The notes below the pieces were generated by a model. That model saw nothing but the letters and a program-made list of their open reading frames with translations. It had not been told where the DNA came from and made no database searches. A stretch of DNA of 13,312 nucleotides, from assembly GCA_946482545.1 (NCBI GenBank), contig CAMLRX010000139.1, forward strand, positions 1 through 13,312, in the 5' to 3' direction. Both the position numbers and the translations under genes were made by a program. The first letter of the stretch is position 1. The number at the start of each line of letters is the position of its first letter. The DNA is from an uncultured Flavihumibacter sp. (GTDB taxonomy: Bacteria; Bacteroidota; Bacteroidia; Chitinophagales; Chitinophagaceae). Below, in pieces: positions 7,018 through 13,312 of the stretch.

Positions 7018-7428
7018 CTATACAGTATTTTCACCTATGGATTCATTCGTTTGAACGGACTGTAGTTTTATTGTTCTGTTCCATTCATAAGCGGCCTGGA
7101 TCAGTTCTTCCAGGCGCTCATAAAAAAACAGCAGATTAGCCCTGCTTTTCGCGTGCTGAAAAAGTGGATGTTCGGCGCCCAGCACGGCTGACAGCCAGTT
7201 CCAAAGCAGTTCCCTTGTATCGTCGGGATGGAAATCATCGAAAAAAGCATTCACCACCTGCTGGTGTTCGTTCCAGCGGATTTCGTTCACCGGACAGGCA
7301 TATCCCTGCCCCTGATCAGCAGCCTTGTTCATCGCGCTCATACAGATAGAGGTTTGGTTAACACGTTGGCGGAACAAGCAATTGCCGGAAGACCAGTTTT
7401 TTAACTGAACGGATCCATGTTTTTTCAC
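7018..7428 (-). CDS. Hypothetical protein downstream of icmF, start uncertain
   Basis: I do not recognise this protein. The reading frame is open for 136 codons directly after the mutase TAG stop and in the same frame, starting with GTG at 7428. Neither that GTG nor the later ATGs (7341, giving 107 residues, and 7332) has a ribosome-binding site. The part after residue 30 looks protein-like: acidic and aromatic, with predicted helices (EIRWNEHQQVVNAFFDDF, RELLWNWLSAVLG, LLFFYERLEELIQAAYEWN). The first 29 residues are less convincing. It has no signal peptide or membrane segment. The mutase ends with its normal family C-terminus, so this is probably a separate small gene at the end of the mutase transcript. 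It could also be non-coding. Confidence 0.5.
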   Translation of the reverse strand: MKKHGSVQLKNWSSGNCLFRQRVNQTSICMSAMNKAADQGQGYACPVNEIRWNEHQQVVNAFFDDFHPDDTRELLWNWLSAVLGAEHPLFQHAKSRANLLFFYERLEELIQAAYEWNRTIKLQSVQTNESIGENTV

Positions 7429-10400
7429 CTACATATTACGCCGGTATTGTCCACCCACTTCATACAAAGCATGGGTGATCTGCCCCAACGAACAGTATTT
7501 CACCGTATCCATCAGCACATCGAACAGGTTATTTTCCTGTACGGCGGCTGCTTTCAGCAGTTGCAGTTTTTGTTCCGAAATACTTGCATTCCTGTGGTGG
7601 AAAGAGCGCAGGTTGTTGATCTGACGCTCCTTTTCTGCTTCGGAGCTACGGATCACTTCGTTGGGAATTGTGGTGGGACTTCCCTTTTTATTTAAAAAAG
7701 TATTCACGCCAATAATAGGCATTTCTCCTGAATGTTTCAACATTTCATAATGCAAACTTTCTTCCTGTATCTTATTGCGCTGGTACATACGTTCCATGGC
7801 ACCAAGTACACCACCTCTATCCGAAATCCGCTCAAACTCAAGCAGTACGGCCTCTTCAACAAGGTCCGTCAATTCTTCGATAAGGAAAGAACCCTGGATA
7901 AAATTCTCCGTTTTCGCGGTACCCAGTTCGCGGTTGATGATCAATTGTATTGCCATGGCCCTGCGCACGCTTTCTTCCGTAGGCGTGGTAATGGCTTCAT
8001 CGTAAGCATTGGTATGAAGGCTGTTGCAGTTGTCATAAATGGCGTAAAGCGCCTGTAACGTGGTCCGGATATCATTGAAATCAATTTCCTGCGCATGCAG
8101 GCTTCGTCCGCTGGTCTGAATATGGTATTTCAACTTCTGGCTTCTGTCGTTGCCCTTGTACAATCCTTTGATGGCCTTGGCCCAGATGCGCCTGGCCACC
8201 CGACCAATCACACTGTATTCAGGGTCCATTCCATTGGAGAAGAAGAAGGAAAGATTAGGTGCAAAGGCATCGATGTGCATGCCACGGCTCAGGTAATATT
8301 CCACATAGGTAAATCCATTCGACAGTGTAAAGGCCAGTTGCGTGATGGGGTTTGCGCCTGCTTCCGCGATGTGGTAACCACTGATCGAAACACTGTAAAA
8401 ATTACGGACCTCGTGTTGTATAAAATACGATTGCACATCACCCATTAAACGGAGCGCGAACTCCGTGCTGAAGATACAGGTATTCTGCGCCTGGTCTTCT
8501 TTCAGAATATCCGCTTGAACGGTGCCGCGCACTTGTGAGAGTGTTCTTTTCCGGATTTCATTGTACACGCCGGAAGGTAGTACCTCATCGCCTGAAAGTC
8601 CCAGTAAGGCAGGTGTTTCAGTTACACCCTGCACCGCGCCGCTATTGTGATATACAGGTCGTTCCAAACTGGTGCCGTATTTCCTTTCATAGGCTTCCTC
8701 CACCAAATGCTGTAAACCGTTTTCCTGAATATATTTTTCACATTGCTGATCGATGGCGGTATTCAGGAAGAAAGCCAGCAGCATGGGCGCGGGCCCGTTG
8801 ATGGTCATGCTTACCGAGGTCTTTGGATCACAAAGATCAAATCCCGCGTATAGTTTTTTGGCATCATCCACGGTAGCGATGCTCACACCTGCATTGCCGA
8901 TCTTGCCAAAAATATCGGGACGATGGTCGGGGTCTTCTCCATACAATGTAACGGAATCGAATGCGGTAGACAATCTTTTGGCCGGCTGATCAGAAGATAA
9001 ATAATGGAACCGTTTATTGGTCCGTTCCGGACCGCCCTCACCCGCGAACATCCTGGTAGGATCTTCTTCCGCTCTTTTCAGTGGAAAAACACCGGCGGTA
9101 TAGGGGAATTCACCAGGCAGGTTTTCCTGGAGTTGCCATTTCAACAGATCACCCCAGTCTTTGTACTTTGGCAACACCACGCGCGGCACCCGCGTTCCGC
9201 TCAGTGAAGTGGTGGTAAGCGGTTGTTTGAAAACTTTATCCCGTACCTGGTATTCAAAATAATCCCCGGCATATTGTTGGACAAGTTTCGGCCATGCTTC
9301 CAGTAGTTTCAGGTTAGAAGGTTCCAACTGCTTCAACAATTCTTCCCTGATTGCTTTAACACCATCCTTAACCGCGTCATCCTTTACCAGCGCCATTGTG
9401 CCTTCGAGCTGATACAACTGAGAGGCAAGCGCGGACTGTTCTTTCACCCAGGCATCGTAGCTCCTGTTGTGCTCCGCGATCTCGGAGAGATAGCGCACTC
9501 TTTTCGCCGGAATGATGTGTGGATGCGTTTCTACTGCATGTGCGCCTTCGTCCGTGATTTCACCAAATACAACACCCGTTTTTTCACTGATGATGGCCAT
9601 TAGTTTTGCGAATAACCTGTTCACGCCCGCATCGTTAAATTGCGCTGCGATCGTACCGATTACCGGAATTGTTTCATCTTTTGCGGTAAAAAGCTGGTGG
9701 TTGCGTTTGTATTGTTTTCTAACCTCCATCAATGCATCCAACGCGCCATTCTTATCAAATTTATTGATAGCGATCACATCGGCGTAATCCAGCATATTTA
9801 TCTTTTCCAACTGGCTGGCCGCGCCATATTCAGGCGTCATCACATACAGACTCAGGTCACAGAAATCCAGGATGGACGCATCACTCTGTCCCACTCCGGC
9901 ACTTTCCAGTACGATCATATCGAATGCGGCGGCACGGCAGATATTGATGGCATCCTGCACCGAAGCGCTGAGCGCCACATCACTCTCTCTTGTGGCGAGT
10001 GAACGCATGTAGGCACGCGGGGAATGAATACTGTTCATTCGGATCCTGTCGCCCAGCAAAGCGCCGCCCGTTTTTTTCCGGGACGGGTCCACCGAAATCA
10101 CCGCAATTGTTTTGTCGGGAAACCCATGGAGAAACCGGCGCACCAGCTCATCGGTCACAGAAGATTTTCCTGCTCCGCCGGTACCTGTAATTCCTAGAAC
10201 TGGAATCGTTCCTTTTTGAGTGGTCGCCGATGCGGGCATGTCATTTTCACGGATGCCCAGTTCGGCCATCGTTATGGCCCTGGCAATTTTTCGGACATCT
10301 TTTACTTCATTCAAAACAGTATTGTGCTCCCAAGCCTGTTCCACTTCCCAGAATCCATCGCGCAGCACCTTATCTTCCAGTTCTCCCATTGCCACTACAA

Positions 10401-10848
10401 CTTTCTTCGCTTTACTGTACTGCTGCGGCTTTGAAAGTTCAATCACCTCTTCAATCATTCCTTCCAGCCCCATCTTCCGCCCATCATCGGGCGAATAAAT
10501 TTTTGTGATGCCGTAAGCATGAAGTTCATCTATTTCTTCGGGAAGAATCGTTCCGCCACCGCCACCAAAAATCCGGATATGCCCGCAGCCCTGCTGATCG
10601 AGGAGGTCCTTCATGTATTTAAAGAATTCCAGGTGTCCGCCCTGGTAACTGGTAATGGCGATGCCGTGCGCGTCTTCTTCCATGGCGGCTTCCACGATCT
10701 CGGCTACGGAGCGGTTGTGCCCGAGGTGAATAATTTCCGCGCCTTTCATCTGCATGATCCTGCGCATAATATTGATGGCGGCATCATGTCCGTCAAACAA
10801 AGCTGCTGCTGTAACGATCCTGATCTTTTCTTCTTCGATGCGTTTCAT
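7429..10848 (-). CDS. icmF: Fused isobutyryl-CoA mutase IcmF (B12-binding, G-protein chaperone and mutase domains)
   Basis: An adenosylcobalamin-dependent acyl-CoA mutase of 1139 residues, the usual length for IcmF. Domains in order from ATG 10848: a B12-binding domain (about 8-140) with [10 protein letters not shown] at 18-27 and FGGGGG near 95; a MeaB-like GTPase chaperone (about 215-430) with P-loop GTGGAGKSS at 222-230, [16 protein letters not shown] and the guanine motif NKFD at 362-365; a linker; and the TIM-barrel mutase (about 575-1139) with [12 protein letters not shown] (His826) and a normal C-terminus, [12 protein letters not shown]. Phe588 (AGVFP) and Gln788 (AQNTCIF) occupy the Tyr and Arg positions of methylmalonyl-CoA mutase, pointing to isobutyryl/n-butyryl-CoA or a similar branched acyl-CoA without a free carboxylate. 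An in-frame TTG at 10857 would add three residues; I prefer the ATG. Confidence 0.93.
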   Translation of the reverse strand: MKRIEEEKIRIVTAAALFDGHDAAINIMRRIMQMKGAEIIHLGHNRSVAEIVEAAMEEDAHGIAITSYQGGHLEFFKYMKDLLDQQGCGHIRIFGGGGGTILPEEIDELHAYGITKIYSPDDGRKMGLEGMIEEVIELSKPQQYSKAKKVVVAMGELEDKVLRDGFWEVEQAWEHNTVLNEVKDVRKIARAITMAELGIRENDMPASATTQKGTIPVLGITGTGGAGKSSVTDELVRRFLHGFPDKTIAVISVDPSRKKTGGALLGDRIRMNSIHSPRAYMRSLATRESDVALSASVQDAINICRAAAFDMIVLESAGVGQSDASILDFCDLSLYVMTPEYGAASQLEKINMLDYADVIAINKFDKNGALDALMEVRKQYKRNHQLFTAKDETIPVIGTIAAQFNDAGVNRLFAKLMAIISEKTGVVFGEITDEGAHAVETHPHIIPAKRVRYLSEIAEHNRSYDAWVKEQSALASQLYQLEGTMALVKDDAVKDGVKAIREELLKQLEPSNLKLLEAWPKLVQQYAGDYFEYQVRDKVFKQPLTTTSLSGTRVPRVVLPKYKDWGDLLKWQLQENLPGEFPYTAGVFPLKRAEEDPTRMFAGEGGPERTNKRFHYLSSDQPAKRLSTAFDSVTLYGEDPDHRPDIFGKIGNAGVSIATVDDAKKLYAGFDLCDPKTSVSMTINGPAPMLLAFFLNTAIDQQCEKYIQENGLQHLVEEAYERKYGTSLERPVYHNSGAVQGVTETPALLGLSGDEVLPSGVYNEIRKRTLSQVRGTVQADILKEDQAQNTCIFSTEFALRLMGDVQSYFIQHEVRNFYSVSISGYHIAEAGANPITQLAFTLSNGFTYVEYYLSRGMHIDAFAPNLSFFFSNGMDPEYSVIGRVARRIWAKAIKGLYKGNDRSQKLKYHIQTSGRSLHAQEIDFNDIRTTLQALYAIYDNCNSLHTNAYDEAITTPTEESVRRAMAIQLIINRELGTAKTENFIQGSFLIEELTDLVEEAVLLEFERISDRGGVLGAMERMYQRNKIQEESLHYEMLKHSGEMPIIGVNTFLNKKGSPTTIPNEVIRSSEAEKERQINNLRSFHHRNASISEQKLQLLKAAAVQENNLFDVLMDTVKYCSLGQITHALYEVGGQYRRNM

Positions 10849-11081
10849 ACCTGGCAATACATATTAATGAAATGTAAAAATAGGACAAAAAACTAATGAC
10901 TGTTAGCATTACCTTCCCGCAAAAATTTCATAGCCTATTCAAAATGTTCTAAGTTTAGTTTGCTGAAAGACAGGAAAAGGCAAACAGGGCAATTCAATCA
11001 ATTCAAAACATACACTATTTGAGCAGGAGGATGGATAATATTACACCATAACCATCTTCCCTCAAAAAAATTAGCAATCGC

Positions 11082-11945
11082 ATGAAACTGATCAGATTTG
11101 GAAAGGCAGGCCAGGAGCAACCCGGCGTTCAATTGGAAGATGGCCGCAGGCTCGCTGTTACGGCATTCGGACAGGATTATAATGAAGCTTTCTTCGGTGG
11201 AGATGGCATTGAAAGACTCCGCAACTGGCTGAAGGAAAACCAGGATAAATGTCCTGAAATTTCGCCGGAAGAAAGACTGGGAGCGCCCCTCGTTCGTCCT
11301 TCCAAAATTGTATGTATCGGCCTGAACTATTCCGATCACGCGGCTGAAAGCAATATGCAGGTACCGGCAGAGCCCATCGTTTTCTTCAAAGCCACGTCTT
11401 CCATTGTTGGCCCGAACGATGCCCTCGTGATCCCGAAAAACTCCACGAAAACCGACTGGGAAGTGGAACTGGCGCTGGTGATCGGTAAAAAAGCGTCTTA
11501 TGTTTCAGAAGCCGATGCACACCAGCACATTGCCGGTTATGTATTGCACAACGATTACAGTGAACGCGCCTTTCAACTGGAAAGAGGCGGCCAGTGGGTG
11601 AAAGGAAAAAGCTGCGACACCTTCGCACCGCTGGGCCCCTGGATCGCTACTGCCGATGAGATCGCCGACCCGGGAAATCTTCGTTTGTGGCTCACCGTGA
11701 ATGGAAAGACCATGCAGGACGGCAACACGAAAAACCTCATTTTCAGCCTGCCATTCCTCGTATCGTACCTCAGCCAGTTTATGACCCTGCTTCCTGGTGA
11801 TGTTATCACCACGGGAACACCTGCCGGCGTTGGACTGGGCATGAAGCCCGATCCCATTTACCTTAAAGCGGGAGATGTGGTGGAATTGGGCATAGATGGC
11901 CTGGGAAGCAGCAAACAGGTGGCCGAAAACTGGAAGGGCCAATAA
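11082..11945 (+). CDS. Fumarylacetoacetate hydrolase family protein, probable 2,4-diketo-3-deoxy-L-fuconate hydrolase
   Basis: A 287-residue FAH-fold hydrolase. A short N-terminal cap (MKLIRFGKAGQEQPGVQLED) precedes the catalytic domain, which starts near residue 73 with PSKIVCIGLNYSDHAAES. The metal ligands are visible as Glu127 and Glu129 in DWEVELALVIG and Asp158 in LHNDYSERAF. KGKSCDTFAPLGPW and TTGTPAGVGLG are conserved family motifs. In the non-phosphorylating L-fucose route of Xanthomonas and others, this family cleaves 2,4-diketo-3-deoxy-L-fuconate to pyruvate and L-lactate. The mutarotase, lactonase and dehydrogenase genes downstream make that the best assignment, with a rhamnose or other deoxysugar version as alternative. 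It is first in the plus-strand operon. The 233 bases back to icmF show no promoter matching TAnnTTTG exactly. Confidence 0.88.
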   Translation: MKLIRFGKAGQEQPGVQLEDGRRLAVTAFGQDYNEAFFGGDGIERLRNWLKENQDKCPEISPEERLGAPLVRPSKIVCIGLNYSDHAAESNMQVPAEPIVFFKATSSIVGPNDALVIPKNSTKTDWEVELALVIGKKASYVSEADAHQHIAGYVLHNDYSERAFQLERGGQWVKGKSCDTFAPLGPWIATADEIADPGNLRLWLTVNGKTMQDGNTKNLIFSLPFLVSYLSQFMTLLPGDVITTGTPAGVGLGMKPDPIYLKAGDVVELGIDGLGSSKQVAENWKGQ

Positions 11946-11975
11946 ATTTATAGTAAAGCGCAAAATACTACAGGA

Positions 11976-12305
11976 ATGCGTCAATGCCTGGCCTTAGATT
12001 TGAAAGATGATCCTGAACTGATTGCGGAATATGAAGCGTATCACCGCAAAGTGTGGCCAGAGATACTGGAAAACATCCGCGCAAAGGGCATACTTTCTAT
12101 GGAGATATACCGCACAGGGAACAGGTTGTTTATGATTACGGAAACGGACGAAACAGCCGTACCATCCGGCGGGGAGCATAATGCATCCAAAGTACAGGAA
12201 TGGGAAGAATTGATGTGGAAATTTCAATATCCCCTGCCTTGGGCAAAGGAAGGCGAAAAGTGGGTGCCCATGGACCGCATCTTCTCGCTGAACGAACAGG
12301 AATAA
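11976..12305 (+). CDS. L-rhamnose mutarotase family protein (RhaM/DUF718), probable L-fucose mutarotase
   Basis: A 109-residue ferredoxin-like-fold protein, the normal length for RhaM. It interconverts the alpha and beta anomers of a 6-deoxy-hexose so the dehydrogenase receives its preferred form. The family signature is clear: LALDLKDDPELIAEYEAYH at 5-23 with the candidate catalytic His23, VWPEI (26-30), an internal strand with MEIYRTGNRLFMI, and a C-terminal Trp-rich part ending KWVPMDRIFSL. AGGA lies four bases before the ATG (11970-11975 region), one of the few ribosome-site-like sequences here. It begins 30 bases after the FAH gene. RhaM relatives accompany both rhamnose and fucose clusters, so the neighbours favour fucose but do not prove it. 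Confidence 0.88.
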   Translation: MRQCLALDLKDDPELIAEYEAYHRKVWPEILENIRAKGILSMEIYRTGNRLFMITETDETAVPSGGEHNASKVQEWEELMWKFQYPLPWAKEGEKWVPMDRIFSLNEQE

Positions 12306-12343
12306 ATGCAGCAATGCTTTGCATATTTGAATTAGCAGTCTGA

Positions 12344-12378
12344 AAGCTCCCCGGTCTAATTTGCAGCCCGGGGAGTTT
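12344..12378 (+). other. Strong intercistronic hairpin in the fucose operon
   Basis: CTCCCCGG (12347-12354) pairs perfectly with CCGGGGAG (12368-12375). A G-U and two A-U pairs extend the stem to 11 bp around a 13-base loop. No T-run follows on either strand, so it is not a normal intrinsic terminator. Its place in the 90-base gap between mutarotase and lactonase genes suggests an mRNA processing or stability element. Confidence 0.5.
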
Positions 12379-12395
12379 CCGCAAAAAAAGTAACG

Positions 12396-13223
12396 ATGCT
12401 TGACACACATGTACACTTCTGGAAATACGATAAAGTCCGCGACGCGTGGATCACAGACGATATGAAACTGTTGCAGCAGGACTATCTTCCACAACAACTT
12501 CAATCGGTACTGAACAACAATGGTTTGAATGGCTGCATCGCCGTTCAGGCCGATCAAAGCGAGGTGGAAACACGTTTCCTCGTGGAACTCGCCCGCAAAT
12601 ACCCTTTTATTAAAGGCGTGGTAGGCTGGATAGATCTGCTGAATCCCGACCTGGATCAACGGCTTAATCATTTCCTTGAATTCCCCGAAATCAAGGGATG
12701 GCGGCATGTGGCCCAGGGCGAAGCGGATGATTTTCTTTCCAGGAAAGAAGTCATCAATGGCATACGTACAGTAACAGAAGCAGGATACTCTTACGATATA
12801 CTTATTTACGCGCGACAGCTTCCGGCGGCCATTCAACTGGTGAACGCCTTACCCGAAGCGAACTTCATCCTCGACCACTGCGCCAAACCCGATATCAGGA
12901 ACAAAGAAATCGAGGGTTGGGCGAAAGGCATCCGGGAAATCGCGCAACACCCCGGTGTGAGCTGCAAACTTTCAGGGTTGTTCACGGAAGCACATTGGAA
13001 ACAATGGAGTCCTGCGGATTTCTATCCTTACCTCGATGTGGTGTTCGAAGCCTTCGGCACCAACCGGTTAATGTTCGGCAGCGACTGGCCGGTGATCCTG
13101 GTTTCAGGCATGTATGTGCAGTGGAAAAGTCTGCTGCTTAAATACATGGAAAATATGGAGGAAGAAACTATTGAAGCCGTAATGGGCGGCAACGCGCAAC
13201 GCATTTACAGAACCGAAATATAA
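12396..13223 (+). CDS. COG3618 amidohydrolase, probable L-fucono-1,5-lactonase
   Basis: A 275-residue TIM-barrel metal-dependent hydrolase of the amidohydrolase superfamily. Metal-site residues are visible as His5 and His7 in LDTHVHFW, a central conserved GWRHV (His104), DHCAKPD at 160-166 with His161, and Asp230 in LMFGSDWPV. Lys191 in SCKLSGL is also family-typical. This COG3618 subgroup includes characterised L-fucono- and L-rhamnono-lactonases, which open the lactone made by sugar dehydrogenases. It follows the mutarotase after 90 bases containing a hairpin and precedes the dehydrogenase by 6 bases, so translation of the two is probably coupled. 2-Pyrone-4,6-dicarboxylate hydrolases are relatives, but the sugar neighbours argue for the lactonase role. 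Confidence 0.88.
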   Translation: MLDTHVHFWKYDKVRDAWITDDMKLLQQDYLPQQLQSVLNNNGLNGCIAVQADQSEVETRFLVELARKYPFIKGVVGWIDLLNPDLDQRLNHFLEFPEIKGWRHVAQGEADDFLSRKEVINGIRTVTEAGYSYDILIYARQLPAAIQLVNALPEANFILDHCAKPDIRNKEIEGWAKGIREIAQHPGVSCKLSGLFTEAHWKQWSPADFYPYLDVVFEAFGTNRLMFGSDWPVILVSGMYVQWKSLLLKYMENMEEETIEAVMGGNAQRIYRTEI

Positions 13224-13229
13224 TACAAT

Positions 13230-13312
13230 ATGGATTTGGGTATTCAGGGAAAAGTTTTCATTGTAACAGGCGGGGCCAAAGGAATTGGCGGGGCCATCAG
13301 CAAATGTATCGC
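13230..13312 (+). CDS. Short-chain dehydrogenase (N-terminal fragment), probable L-fucose dehydrogenase
   Basis: Only the first 27 codons lie in the window. They read MDLGIQGKVFIVTGGAKGIG and then GAISKCI: the first beta strand and the TGGxxGxG dinucleotide-binding loop of the classical SDR Rossmann fold. The ATG is 6 bases after the lactonase stop. In this pathway an SDR oxidises either L-fucose to the lactone or 2-keto-3-deoxy-L-fuconate to the diketo acid. The fragment cannot distinguish these; coupling to the lactonase gene slightly favours L-fucose dehydrogenase. Confidence 0.85.
   Translation, partial: MDLGIQGKVFIVTGGAKGIGGAISKCI

Noticed and set aside
7394..7407. Small hairpin CAGTT-TTTT-AACTG after icmF, considered as a terminator
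   Set aside because: It has only 5 bp, is A/T-rich, has no T-run in the transcribed direction, and lies within the following open frame.
11025..11049. GGAGG followed by a six-codon ATG frame upstream of the FAH gene, possible leader peptide
   Set aside because: The GGAGG touches the ATG with no spacing, and the peptide (MDNITP) shows no regulatory codon run or attenuator hairpin.
10849..11081. Divergent intergenic region examined for exact TAnnTTTG promoters
   Set aside because: Only one-mismatch matches (TAAGTTTA at 10950-10957 and TTAGTTTG at 10955-10962) without a properly spaced -33 element were found, which is too weak to annotate.
11994..12836. 280-codon open frame on the minus strand opposite the mutarotase and lactonase genes
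   Set aside because: It lies antisense to two clearly recognised genes, crosses their intergenic gap, and its composition (rich in Cys, Phe, His) matches no protein I know. It is a shadow of the coding strand.

Overview
The window looks like chromosome from a Bacteroidota member, probably near Chitinophagaceae. The reasons are the protein types, the absence of clear Shine-Dalgarno sites before most starts, and several sequences resembling the Bacteroidota -7 element TAnnTTTG. I saw no tRNA, rRNA, CRISPR array, insertion sequence or phage gene. This is inference from sequence alone; no database search was possible.

Layout. (1) Positions 1-3501, minus strand: a drug-efflux operon read as TetR regulator, TolC-type outer membrane factor, lipoprotein membrane-fusion protein, then the N-terminus of an RND (AcrB-type) pump cut by the window edge. 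(2) 3729-4790, plus: a PA0069-type radical SAM protein of unknown function, divergent from the TetR gene. The shared 3502-3728 region holds overlapping candidate promoters and an inverted repeat. (3) 4799-6973, minus: a two-gene amino-sugar/cell-wall salvage unit. It has an AmgK-like sugar kinase fused to a RapZ C-terminal domain, then a MurU-like nucleotidyltransferase 9 bases downstream. (4) 7018-10848, minus: a small unrecognised protein directly after, and in frame with, the stop of a large fused B12-dependent acyl-CoA mutase (IcmF type). (5) 11082-13312, plus: part of a non-phosphorylating L-fucose (6-deoxysugar) oxidation operon with FAH-family diketo-acid hydrolase, RhaM-type mutarotase, COG3618 lactonase and the start of an SDR dehydrogenase.

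How the genes work together. The efflux genes form a standard self-regulated tripartite pump. The fused kinase would phosphorylate MurNAc/GlcNAc at C1 and the next enzyme would make the UDP-sugar, by-passing de novo precursor synthesis. The RapZ-type domain, which in E. coli senses glucosamine-6-phosphate, may let the kinase respond to the amino-sugar pool. The fucose genes cover anomer conversion, dehydrogenation, lactone opening and final cleavage; dehydratase and second dehydrogenase genes would be expected beyond the right edge.

The most interesting item is the AmgK-RapZ-C fusion beside MurU. The rest is mostly ordinary chromosome, with some regulatory structures worth checking.
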